Below, one piece after another: positions 22,237 to 32,393 of a stretch of DNA of 64,000 nt (its first letter is position 1; each line of letters starts with the position of its first letter). The notes under the pieces were generated by a model that did not search any database, was not told the DNA's origin, and saw only the letters and a list, made by a program, of their open reading frames with translations. The DNA comes from Nageia nagi. Its lineage: Eukaryota; Pinophyta. Both the position numbers and the translations under genes were made by a program. The stretch spans positions 154,442,001 to 154,506,000 of the forward strand of contig JBITNC010000001.1 of the NCBI GenBank assembly GCA_050084985.1, read 5' to 3'.

Positions 22237-23428
22237 TGTGATGTCCCCCTTGTACTTCTTATAGGACCCATTGGGTCATCTTGTATTATATTTCTTTCAT
22301 GTATTTGCATTCACTATGTTGTAACTTAGAATAGCAATTTGATAGGTCATGTGGACTCCACTGTGAGCCCCAAGTGTGACATATCTCTCCTAAGTAGTAG
22401 AATAGGCATATTTGGTATTGGAGATCCTAGATAATGGGAATCCTAAGGTGCATTTATATCTTGATGGATGGCCATCAGCATGCTTGCACCATCCTAGGGA
22501 GGACCCCACACCCCCACATTGACTTATAAGGCTTCTAGGAATCCCATATTAACACTTAAAGTATCAAGGATCCCATGTTGGCATTACTAGGTAATTATGA
22601 TGGCATGTTAAGTTATTGAGCCCCCCAAATGCTTAATGTTTAGGTTTCATCTATAATAGATTATATATACACATTGGAGCTTCACATTTGGACATTTTTT
22701 GACATTACCTTTAGATTACTTTATTCCATAAAACATATATGATTAGCAATGCTAAGCATATTTCCTAGATAGAGAGTCTAGAGGATGATTAGACACTGGG
22801 ATCTTGATCATCTATAGCTTTGGTGGAGCACCTAGCCCATCTGATGGTATTTTGAGGGTCAATATCTACCTTTAGTGGTTTAACAAAGCTTGAGGAGGAA
22901 TCCTTCAATGTAGGGGATTCATGTTTCTAAGGAGGTTGGCCTATCCCATGGTTTAGTTGTTCAGTCTAGTTGTGAAGATATTTATATTATACCCTAATAG
23001 GCTCCTATGAGGCCAACAACTACCCCTTAGGGCTTGGTATTGTATTTACTATCATTTAATATCATTCACATCACTAGGAGGCACTTGTATCTCATGTATG
23101 TGTTGTAATTCTTCATATTATGCATGCATTGGATCGATATGGTTGTGTATGATTGCATTTACCATGTGATTGCATTATGATGTATTATTGATCAAATTAT
23201 GCCTCTAAAGGCTAGGCATTGACTATTAGATATTGTATTCATTGGTATATGCTTGTATGTACTAAATGTTGGTATTTGGGGTATATGAATGTTGAATGTG
23301 GAATCCTTAACCCTAATGTTGCATGTATGAGGGTTTGATTGTGTATAGTGGATACCCTAGACTTAACCTTAAGGTTTGATGGTCCAGTATTACTAGTTTG
23401 TGTTTGAAATTAAATTTGGATCATCACA
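22237..23428 (+). repeat. TR-GAG 3' LTR
   Basis: 1192 bp, TGTGATGTCCCC to GATCATCACA. It is preceded by a purine-rich stretch (AAGAGAGGAGGATT, 22223-22236) that fits a polypurine tract. Divergence from the 5' LTR is well above that of Tat-1, so this is an old insertion. Confidence 0.92.
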
Positions 23429-23827
23429 TGCTCTTAATTATAAGTATTAAACTTTTATAATTTATTGGGTTGTAGATTTTTGTTGCACTAATCATATTAG
23501 GTTTAAAATTAATAAGTTTGAAAACTTTCATAGACATAGGAAGGATGTGGTAGGAATGGGAGATAACTCTATGCTAGAAGTTCAAGGAATTTGAAGCATA
23601 TTGATGGTCCAGTATTACTAGTTTGTGTTTGAAATTAAATTTGGATCATCACATGCTCTTAATTATAAGTATTAAACTTTTATAATTTATTGGGTTGTAG
23701 ATTTTTGTTGCACTAATCATATTAGGTTTAAAATTAATAAGTTTGAAAACTTTCATAGACATAGGAAGGATGTGGTAGGAATGGGAGATAACTCTATGCT
23801 AGAAGTTCAAGGAATTTGAAGCATATT
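23378..23827 (+). repeat. Perfect 225 bp tandem duplication across LTR/Copia-A junction
   Basis: 23378-23602 is repeated at 23603-23827 with no difference that I can see. The unit contains the last 51 bases of the TR-GAG 3' LTR, the TSD and 174 bases of Copia-A. TTGATG is present at both breakpoints. Confidence 0.95.
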
Positions 23828-24760
23828 GATGCATGGGAAGGTGATTGAAATGTGCTTTTTATGCCTAAGTTAGGGATGAATCTTTTTTTAGTTATTTAAA
23901 TTGCAAGAAATGGATATACATTTGAGTTCAATTCAAACTCTTAGAGTTTAAGGAAAGGGTTTACCACTTTGATAAAAGGATCGATTAAGAATGACATTTA
24001 TATAGTTGATCAAGTTCCTACTAAGTTGTACCTTATCTCAAATATTTATTTTAAAACTAATCTTTAGCATCAACATTTAGGTCACCTAAACCATAAAATT
24101 ATTCAACTCATGATGGATTAAGATCTTATGAAAGGATTGCCTTTTATATAACCCTCCATTGGCCTTTGTAAAAATTGCATCTTAGAAAAGATGGAAGGTA
24201 AAACTTTGAGAAAGATAGGGCAACTAGGGCATCTCTACCTCTTCAATTTAATCACACAAATTTGATGGGTTCTTTTCAAACTAAATCAATTAGAGGAGCA
24301 TATTATGTGCTTATGTTTATTAAATATTTAGTAGGATGAATTTTAGGTATGTACTAGAGCATAAAGGTCAAACCTTTGATATATTCAAGGAGTTCATGGA
24401 CTTAGTTGAGAATCAAAACAATCTAAAGATCAAGATGCTAAGGTTGTATAATTGAGGTGAATACATAAGTAATTAGTTCAACAAATTTTGTGCAAAGCAT
24501 GGGATCAAAAGGCAGTTTACTATCCCTTATACTCCATAATAGAATGGTGTTGTAGAGAGGAAGAATAGAACCATAATGCAAATGGCTAAATGTATGATGG
24601 GAAATCTTCCTAAGTTTTATGGGGAAAAGCTATTAACACTTATATCTACACCTTGAGTAGGTGTATGATAAAAGAAGTTAAAAGAAAAACACCTAATATC
24701 TCACATCTAAGGATCTTTGGATGTGAAGCATTTTTCTTCATTATTTCAAAGAAAAGAAAT
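23429..24760 (+). pseudogene. Copia-A protease and integrase remnant
   Basis: After the TR-GAG insertion the Copia reading resumes with the protease (WVVDFCCTNHI, the D-S-G-A-T active site altered), which occurs twice because of the 225 bp duplication. Near 24,060-24,200 is the pre-integrase zinc segment (HLGHLNHKIIQLMMD, LCKNCILEKMEGK). The integrase core follows (LMGSFQTKS, AYYVLMFIKYL) with the first catalytic Asp region altered, then fragments to PYTP-like sequence near 24,530. Multiple frameshifts and stops make it inactive. Integrase would join element DNA to the target. Confidence 0.75.
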
Positions 24761-24866
24761 AAATTGGATAATAAGTAAAAAAAATGCATCTTTGTGGGAT
24801 ATAAAATTCAACATAGAGGGTATAGGCTCTAAAATACTTCAATAAAAGCAATATTTATTTCAAGGG

Positions 24867-25608
24867 ATGTCAAATTCAATGAGGTTCCTATTGGTTCCTC
24901 TTCAAGTGAAGTCCTTGAAGACTCTTCAAAAATTCCTAAGTAGTTGGATATATCTTCATATAAGTCACCTCAAGAGAAAAATTCTCCAACTCAGAGGATA
25001 TTTGAATAAGTCTCTCCTTGATAAAATCAATAATCATAATGAGCCTTCAACTTTTAAGGAGGCATATAAATAAGCTTGTTGGATGTATACTATAAAGTTG
25101 GAATATGAGGCACTTATTGAAAATGGAATTTGGGACTTAGTTCTAGATTCATCCTCAATGAATGTAATTGGAAACAAGTGGATTTATAAGATCAAGTATA
25201 ATTCAAAAGATGAAATTGAGAAATATAAAGCAAGGTTGGTTGCTAAGGGATTCACTCAAAAGTAAGGAATTTATTACAAGGAAACTTTTTTCCCAATAGT
25301 AAAGATGGCTACAATCAAATTGATCCTTGCCCTTTTAGTAGCTCAAGGTTGGAAGGTACTTCAACTTGATGTAAAGGGTAAATTTCTCAATGGTGAATTA
25401 GATGTTGATATATTCATGAGTTAACCAAAAGGGTTTGTTATACAAGAAAAAGAGCCCCATGTGTGTAAGATAAAGAAGTCTTTGTATGGACTTAAGCAAG
25501 CACCAAGAGCATGGTATAAGAAGATTTCAAGGTATTTGAGACTCTTAATTCTTCTCTATGTGGATGATATTTTGATCATAGGGAATAATATGGTGATCAT
25601 AAATGAGT
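24867..25608 (+). pseudogene. Copia-A reverse transcriptase, first part
   Basis: Readable pieces are [95 protein letters not shown] and [13 protein letters not shown]. These are the standard Copia RT motifs; LDVKGKFL has Gly where Asn is expected. The segment between AWYKKI and LLYVDD is about 40 residues shorter than usual, indicating a deletion. One TAG and one TAA interrupt it. The frame is cut at 25,608 by LARD-I and resumes at 31,888. Confidence 0.9.
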
Positions 25609-26318
25609 TGTAAAGATCCAAATACAATATCAAGTGCAAAATGCTTAAAACCATAGACTAACAAAATCCCTCATTCTGATATCCCTCCTAGATGCTGGAC
25701 TTAGGGGATTACTTAGCATTGGTAAGTATTCTTATCCTATGGATGGTATGAATATAATAATAATCAAGCATATCTAGCTATGAGGCTCTAATTCCATTTA
25801 TAACAAATCCTTGATCTAGATCTCACCTAAAAATTAAAACTCTAACCTCCAAGTCCAACATTATCCTAAGGATGCCAATAATTGCAAGATCTAATGGCTA
25901 GATATGCAATGACTCATTATTGGAGACTAATATTGCATTTAGAATTATTAATTACCTTACAATCATGTATTACAACTCATACAAGTGGCCCTATAAAACA
26001 CACTAAATATATTATTAATTACCAATATTGTACCTAAATATAATCAATAATTAATTCCTATCCCAAGGAGTGGGACATTACAACTCAAGGGGTCAATATG
26101 GAGATGTTTCTAGATTTTTGTAGGCAACCACAATATGGAAAACTAGTCTAATTGGCAAACTTCAAGATACCATTATTTATTAATGAAACTATATTGTTTA
26201 ACCAATCAAAATTTTTCCCACAAGATTTCCTATCCAAATAACAAATCAAACCAACTCTCCAATACCTATGATGAACTCTAGCCTCATAAATAGATACATT
26301 TACAAAAGGGATGTTACA
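25609..26318 (-). repeat. LARD-I 3' LTR (internally deleted)
   Basis: 710 bp. It matches the 5' LTR at both ends but lacks about 507 bp corresponding to 30701-31207. Next to it a purine-rich stretch (GATGGGAGGATT on the minus strand, 26319-26330) fits the polypurine tract. Confidence 0.9.
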
Positions 26319-26563
26319 AATCCTCCCATCTTGAGATTGCTTACCCTTAGGCAATTATAATACAATCTAGGGTCCCAAACCCATCTCAAAGAATAAATTC
26401 CATCATTATTCTACTACATCACTCTCTTATTCTTGGAGAAAATGAACAAGGGTGAAAAGATAACATCATCATCTAGAGACACAACTCTCCATGTGTCCAT
26501 TAAAACCACATTAATATCCATACATCCAACAAAATTAGCCTCAAGAGTATGCTCAATAGCCTT

Positions 26564-26854
26564 TCAAAAATCAACAGTTGTGTGATACTCAAGTTTGAAA
26601 TAAAAATCAACATATAGTTGCTCAAAATCAATCCTCAAGACTTCCCAATCAATGTGTAAACATATGTTCATAGTTAGCAAGAAGGTTTCCAACACAAGGT
26701 CTTCAAGGGTATCTTCAAGTGGTGTGAAGAATGCCATCAAATGGGTTCCCCATTGTGTATTATCATCAACCAACAAATCAGTCCTTATTCTTCCTAGTCT
26801 TGCATACAAGTATGTCATAATAATCCTCCCTTTGGTCACAAGATCAGCCAACAT
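26564..26854 (-). CDS. LARD-I unidentified ORF, 96 codons
   Basis: This is an unrecognised minus-strand frame. Its middle (HLMAFFTPLEDT, LLTMNICLHI, EVLRIDFEQL) resembles a LARD-II reading at about 34,640-34,760 (NMMAFLDTIEDS, CLYIN, GVLRIDNESL). Because the match is at peptide level in two differently placed elements, the segment probably was coding. No catalytic motif or membrane segment is evident. The bases around it, 26,319-27,300, are otherwise broken. Confidence 0.35.
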   Translation of the reverse strand: MLADLVTKGRIIMTYLYARLGRIRTDLLVDDNTQWGTHLMAFFTPLEDTLEDLVLETFLLTMNICLHIDWEVLRIDFEQLYVDFYFKLEYHTTVDF

Positions 26855-27302
26855 TTTATTCTAGTAGGTGCCCTCTAACCATATGTAACAATCTTTATCA
26901 GTAGCAACCAACGTAGCAACATATGTAGTCCACAATATATGGAAATAACTCCTACTGTATAAATGTAAGTTGCCAACATTGATTCTTCAAAAATATCCCC
27001 ACATGGTACAAGGAAATTTATCCATGTAATCTTCAATTGTAACAAATTAAGGCATCCCCTATTAGGTTATAATTAGTCTCAAAATGGTGTTCAATTGATG
27101 CAATAACAATCCTACTTTTAACAACAAACAAGTTGCCTTCCCATGCTTGGATGTTTCTTCCAAAATTGTTATTAAAGGATGCAAGAATAATGAACATATC
27201 AAAAATAGTTCCTTCAATTATCACAACATAAAATGTATTTCTAAGTACAAGGTTGCCATTTCTTAAAACACCTCTCAAGAAAGTTACTCAATAGTTGGGA
27301 TA

Positions 27303-27725
27303 TTATGGAAAGCAACCTTTAATAGGTGAAATAATCTTCACAATGTTGCCTAGAAATGTCATAGTAGTCCCCCTATCAACTACCTCTAGTATGCTAATAA
27401 ATACATCCCTTAAACTATCAATAAATGCATCCTTTTTCATGTGACCAACAACTTCAAAATCATCAAGTGTATTAGTCCCATATATGACAACATCTGTATT
27501 TTCTCCTTCTCCACTTGCAATAGTCATAACATCATCAAATGCAACCCTTGATGAGTGGATAGTAACCCCAAATTCAACCCTTATTTTATGAATCAACATA
27601 CCATCATATGCAACCCATAATTCAGTCAATTTCATCTCTAATATATGATGAAATATAAATGCCAAATTAAGGTCTAAAGTATGCACTTTATTAGTAGCCC
27701 ATATTTTCATGTTAAATGTGATCAA
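27303..27725 (-). CDS. LARD-I unidentified ORF, 140 codons
   Basis: I do not recognise this protein. The frame begins MITFNMKIWATNKVHTLDLN and its C-terminal half holds YGTNTLDDFEVVGHMKKDAF followed by IDSLRDVFISILEVVDRG. The same block occurs on the plus strand in LARD-II near 34,010-34,130 (HGTDAFDNFEFVVHIGKAMF, VDTLEATLRGVL, LRRVVD). Conservation between two diverged elements suggests a protein once under selection, perhaps from the ancestral clan. No zinc finger or protease motif is visible. Confidence 0.45.
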   Translation of the reverse strand: MITFNMKIWATNKVHTLDLNLAFIFHHILEMKLTELWVAYDGMLIHKIRVEFGVTIHSSRVAFDDVMTIASGEGENTDVVIYGTNTLDDFEVVGHMKKDAFIDSLRDVFISILEVVDRGTTMTFLGNIVKIISPIKGCFP

Positions 27726-27729
27726 AAAT

Positions 27730-28104
27730 ATTGTTGAAACTATAATAATAGTCCTCTTAAAAATGGAAGCTAATAATATTAAGATCTAGGGAAATGCAAA
27801 GTGGCTATTTATCACAAAATAGCTATTTTTTAGGATTTTTATTTTTTAATTTACTATTTTTATGCTCATAGAATCGGGCCCAAGTAGCCTAATTTTTTAG
27901 GGTTTATTTTTTTTCTTGGTCAGTTAGCCAAAATTTTATAACTTCAAAGTATTTTTTATATAAATTATCCAAATATACCCCTCACTAAATTCACATATTA
28001 TCACCTATATTTTCTAATTTTCCCAAGAAAATTGTCTATTAGATCAAGTTCTCTAGGAAAAAGAATGCAGATCTAAATGAAAAGAAGATTGTATTGTAAG
28101 AGGA
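27730..28104. other. LARD-I AT-rich spacer
   Basis: T-rich and A-rich tracts, with no gene or repeat recognised. Confidence 0.5.
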
Positions 28105-28745
28105 GAAGATGAGTAAATTATTACAAAAGACAAGTGACTTGTTACTAAAGATTTGCATCTTGTTACTAAAGATAAGCAACTTATTACTGAATACCAATGA
28201 CTTATTATTGAAGATGAGCATCTTGTTACTAAAGATGAGTGACTTGTTATTAAAGATGAGTGACTTGTTACTAAAGATGAGTGACTTGTTACTATAGATG
28301 AGAAACTTATTAATGAAGATGAGAAAATTGTTATTGAATATGAGTGACTTATTACTAAATACTAGAATCTTGTTATTGAAGACAAGTGACTTCTTACTAT
28401 CGACAAGCTACTTATTAATGTAGATGAGTAACTTATTACTAAAGATGAGTGACTTGCTACTAAATATGAGCATCTTGTTACTAAAAATGAGCAACTTGTT
28501 ACTAAAATTGATCCACTTATTAATGAAGATGAGCTATTTATTACTAAATATGATTAACTTGTTACTAAAGATAAGTGACTTATTATTGAAGATGAGCAAG
28601 TTGTTACTAAAGATGAGCAACTTGTTACTAAAGACTAGCAACTTGTTATTAAAGAGGAGTGACTTGTTACTAAAGATAAATAACTTATTGCAAAATATGA
28701 GTATCTTGTTACTGAAGATAAAAATATTATAACTAAAGATGAGTA
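28105..28745. repeat. 21 bp minisatellite in LARD-I, about 30 copies
   Basis: Units follow GATGAGTGACTTGTTACTAAA with substitutions; the length stays a multiple of 3, so long open frames appear on both strands (7-residue repeat MSDLLLK on plus). Unit ends drift at about 28,300-28,420. It lies in the middle of the element, with no similar array in LARD-II. Confidence 0.92.
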
Positions 28746-29319
28746 TTTGATCATTATCAACATGAGCATTTGATATAAACTAATATTTCAAATTTGCTTA
28801 TAATTTTTAGCTTTTTTTAGAAAATGATATTAACTAACCAATTTTTAAAAACATAGTTCTTAAAAAATTGAAATATCACCATTACTTCTATTATTTTTTG
28901 TGATAAAATCACCAAGATTTTGAAAATGTTTCCCCACTATTTTATTTATTTTAGTTTCCCAAAATTCCTTATGCATAACCATGCTATGATCCCTCTCATT
29001 ATGATAATGTCAAAATCCTTGTCTCCTAAAATGAAATCAAAAATTAAAAAAATTGAATAGATGAACCATGCATACCTCTAATACCTCATGTGATCATTTG
29101 GAACACCATGTTCCATACTCATGGCTACAAATGTCTTCTTATGGATTGAAACTATAAGAGAGAAACCTCCAATGGGTGTGCAAGTAATGAAGCTATCAAC
29201 AATCTTTCTTCTCTTTTGTATGTAGTTGTTATTCATTCTAATATTAAGGTTAGTAATAAGAAAAATAGAATTGAGGAATAAGTCATATCTTCCCAAGGAA
29301 ATATGCTTATCCTCCAAGA

Positions 29320-29994
29320 TTAGATCCCATAGATCCATGGTGCTAAATCCCTCCAAGAATCTAGACTCATGCATCTCACTCCAAGGGTGAGAGATGATCC
29401 CATCACCTTATACAATGCCATCATGTTCTTCATATAGGATGGTACTACAAGAGATAAGCCTTCAATGGCCTCCATATCCCCACCATACTTGGGTACCCAA
29501 ACACTCAGATCCCATAGAGCTAAAAGATTATTGCAATTTGCATGAAGAGTTGAATTTTCCCACATATCACACTTTGAAACTAAAGGCATGAAACTATTAT
29601 GTGCATACTCTTCTTTGTAATATTTATCTTCCTCCATTTTAGATTCAATTCCATCTTTACCTTCCTCACAACTATTTATAGAAACCAAATATGGAACAAC
29701 AATGGCTCTTTCCTCTTTCTTTCCAATATTATTACATTCAACCACATTATATAAAATTTCTAAATTACTATCATAGAAATTAAAATTGCTTTCATATCTT
29801 TTTGGGGTATCAACATGGATGTTCCATGATTCATCCTTTGCCAATTCTCCTTCTTGTCCAATATTGGGTTCCCAATCTCCCTGGTGCTTAATGTGGGGTG
29901 TGAAACCTCTTCCTAGTTCAACATTGGGTTCCAAGCCTTCTTTATGTCCAACATGGGATTCTAGACTTCCTCTATGCCCAACATGTGATGCCAA
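29320..29994 (-). CDS. LARD-I unidentified ORF, 224 codons
   Basis: This is the longest uninterrupted non-repeat frame in LARD-I. The first 50 residues are about four 12-13 residue repeats (HVGHRGSLES, HVGHKEGLEP, HIKHQGDWEP, NIGQEGEL). The rest is acidic and without a recognisable domain (NNIGKKEERAIVVPYLVSIN, then KMEEDKYYKEEYAHNSFM). The repeat DNA is the same type as the 39 bp array in TR-GAG. It lies about 600 bases inside the 5' LTR, where gag normally stands, but shows no gag domain. The frame may owe its openness partly to the repeat. Confidence 0.4.
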   Translation of the reverse strand: MASHVGHRGSLESHVGHKEGLEPNVELGRGFTPHIKHQGDWEPNIGQEGELAKDESWNIHVDTPKRYESNFNFYDSNLEILYNVVECNNIGKKEERAIVVPYLVSINSCEEGKDGIESKMEEDKYYKEEYAHNSFMPLVSKCDMWENSTLHANCNNLLALWDLSVWVPKYGGDMEAIEGLSLVVPSYMKNMMALYKVMGSSLTLGVRCMSLDSWRDLAPWIYGI

Positions 29995-30499
29995 GATTCC
30001 TCCTTATCTATCCTATCCATAAAATTTAGGAATCTTATCAATTCCTCTTGATTCCCTTAGAATACTTCCTTGGTATTTTTATGGCCATGATGGGGATGAA
30101 CATGATGGAGGAGAAGGTTGAATTCTTCCTTTTGCATGAAGAGTGTCTTGAGATATGAAATCTTCTCTAGATCTGGTGTCATTTTCTCCACACTCTCTCA
30201 TATGATTAGATCATAGTGATATAGGGCTAGTGTAACCCCCAATGTCTGGATCTAGACCACAAGTCATGGTTGGCTCTCCTTGTCCCATGTTGTATTTCCC
30301 CTATCCCACCAATCTATAACCCAAAAGATCTTGTTAAAGATGAAAGGTGATATCTCTTTGGAACTCTTTGGTGGTTCCTTGGTAGATTTGGAGCAAGATT
30401 TCAATCTTTGGTGAAACCTTCTATGGAGGCATAGATTTGGGATCCCACTTCTTTGGTCTCTTCTTGATCATCTTCTCCTCATTTCATTCTTCCAGAAAT

Positions 30500-30625
30500 C
30501 ATAAAAGCCTCACCCTTTCCTTTGAATGGATCTTGTTATCTTCAAACCTTTGAAGAAGTTGGCAAAAAATCACCTTGCCAAATTTGGACTTCTTCACTTT
30601 GGTTGTAGGTCTAGCTTCCATTTCC
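30500..30625 (-). pseudogene. LARD-I leader peptide conserved with LARD-II
   Basis: Starting about 35 bases after the primer site, the minus strand reads MEARPTTKVKKSKFGKVIFC followed by QLLQRFEDNKIHSKERVRLL. LARD-II has MEGLSIVAMKKLNYGSKVFC and HLL-RF-IPIEERKKL at the same place. The function is unknown. It is the most 5' coding segment of both elements, with a shared start codon. Confidence 0.5.
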
Positions 30626-30644
30626 TCATGAAGAAAGATCTTTA

Positions 30645-30656
30645 GCTCTGATACCA
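30645..30656 (-). promoter_or_regulatory. LARD-I primer binding site, initiator Met tRNA
   Basis: GCTCTGATACCA on the plus strand is the exact complement of TGGTATCAGAGC, one base inside the 5' LTR. Confidence 0.93.
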
Positions 30657-30657
30657 T

Positions 30658-31882
30658 TGTAAAGATACAAATACAATATCAAGTGCAAAATGCTTAAAAC
30701 ACACAAATAAGCCCTATTTTCTAATCTAAGGCATCAAGCATAAGTGATTACAACATAAAAATACCAATGTTTGGCTCATACAAATACACACTAGTAATTA
30801 TAGTGCAATAATGCCAACATTTGGATCATACATGGAATGAAGAGTGAATACAACATAATAATGCCAATGTCTAGTTTATATGGAATGAAGAGAAAATACA
30901 ATGCAATAATGCATATATAAATAAGTGTACAACATAAATATGATATCTAATGTCTGATGGATGTATATAGGATAAACAATGATCAATGATACAATATCAA
31001 GCCCTAGAGGGCTAATGTTGGCCTCAAGGGAGCCAACTTAGACATAATATGTATCCTCAAACTAGATGGACAAGTGGGATAGCCTTGCTCCCTCATAATT
31101 TGAATCCTCTCCATCAAAGGAGCCCTCCTTTGATCTTGGTGACCAATTGAATGGTAGAAGCTTAACCTTAAAATACCATCATAAGGGCAAGAGTGCTACA
31201 CCAATATCATAGATTAATAGGATGCCTTTGCCTGTTATCCCTCCTATATGTTGTACCTAGGGGAGTGCTTGGCATTGCTAAGTATTCTTGTCCTCTAGAT
31301 GATATGAATGTAATAATAATCAAGCATATCTAGTTATGAGGCTTCAATGCCTTTTAATAACAACTCCTCAATCTAGATCTCATCTAGAAATCATCACTCT
31401 AACCTCCAAGTCCAATGTTAACATAAGGATGCTAATACTTACAAGATGGAATGGCTAGATATGAAATGCCTCATTATTGGAGACTAATATTGCATTTATA
31501 ATTATTAATTACCTTGGAATCATGTCTTAAAATTCATACAAGTGACCCCACAAAACATAATAAATCTATTATTAATTACTAAGCTCACACCAAAATATAA
31601 TCAATAATTAATTCCTATACCAAGGAGTAGGATGTCACATCTCAAGGGGTCAATATGGAGATATTTCTAGATTTCTATGGGCAACCATTATATGGAATAC
31701 TGGTCCAATTAGTGAACTATAAGAGATCATAAATCCTTTATTTATTGATGAGACCATGTAATATAAGCTATCAAAACATTCCCATGAGATGCCCTATCCA
31801 AAGAACAAATAAAGCCAACTCTCCAAGACCTATGGCAAACTCTATCCTCACAAACAAATATATTTGCAAAAGAAATGTTACA
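30658..31882 (-). repeat. LARD-I 5' LTR
   Basis: 1225 bp; in element sense it starts TGTAACATTTC and ends TCTTTACA. The segment at about 31,060-31,215 aligns with the TR-GAG and LARD-II LTRs (GGTATTTTAAGGTTAAGCTTCTACC; TTTGATGGAGAGGATTCAA). Confidence 0.92.
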
Positions 31883-32393
31883 TGAGTGCTTAACCAAACT
31901 TAAGGCAAAATATGAGATAACTAATCTTGGTCTCTTACACTACTACCTTGGTATCCAAGTGTATCATAATAATAATTATATCTACCTTAGTTAGTCCAAA
32001 TATGTTTTAGATATTTTGTAGAAGTTTAGAATGGAAGAGTGTAAGCCTATGGCTATTCTCGTTGCTTTTGGAGTCACGCTTGAGACTAGATCAAACTCTC
32101 AATTGAAATATGCTATAGAGTTCAAGTAACTTGTTACTAGTCTTATTTATTTAACTATATTTAGGCCAGATATTGCCTATGTAGTGAATTTGATGGTGAG
32201 GTTTATGCACAACCCTTATGTTGAGAATCTTCATACTATTAAGAATATTTTGATGTATATTACATAAATAAAGGATCTTGAACTCAAGTTTACCAAATTA
32301 CCTTCTTTTGTTCTCTCAAGGTTTTCTGAGTCTAACTCTGGGGGTGATAGAGATGACAAGAAATCCACTTTTGCTTATGTATTTAATATCAAA
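31883..32393 (+). pseudogene. Copia-A RT C-terminus and start of RNase H
   Basis: The reading continues from 25,608: ECLTKLKAKYEITNLGLLHYYLGIQV, then LTIFRPDIAYVVNLMVRFMH and LHTIKNILMYIT (the LRYLKGT region), then SGGDRDDKKSTFAYVFNI, the start of Copia RNase H. LARD-II interrupts it at 32,394; the RNase H resumes at about 44,645. Several TAG and TAA stops are present. Confidence 0.88.

Larger units (their letters stand above)
17735..23428 (+). mobile_element. TR-GAG: non-autonomous LTR element with gag and protease only
   Basis: This element has LTRs at 17735-18902 and 22237-23428, both TGTGAT to ATCACA, and a primer site directly inside. A 5 bp target duplication TGCTC stands at 17730-17734 and 23429-23433. 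The 3.3 kb interior holds a decayed Gypsy-type gag, zinc knuckle and protease motif, then tandem-repeat DNA. I see no RT, RNase H or integrase. That is the layout described for terminal-repeat-with-GAG elements. It is inserted in Copia-A. Its LTR core is shared with LARD-I and LARD-II. Confidence 0.9.
25609..31882 (-). mobile_element. LARD-I: large non-autonomous LTR element
   Basis: A minus-strand element with LTRs 25609-26318 (3') and 30658-31882 (5'), a perfect tRNA-Met primer site next to the 5' LTR and target duplication TGAGT (25604-25608 and 31883-31887). The 4.3 kb interior has no recognisable gag, RT or integrase but carries a 224-codon ORF, a 140-codon ORF, a long 21 bp minisatellite and a short peptide near the primer site. 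This fits a large retrotransposon derivative. Two interior peptides and the LTR core recur in LARD-II. Confidence 0.88.

Noticed and set aside
28039-28732. Open frames with a LLLKMS-type repeat on plus and a complementary one on minus
   Set aside because: Translated minisatellite; not annotated as proteins, only as a repeat.
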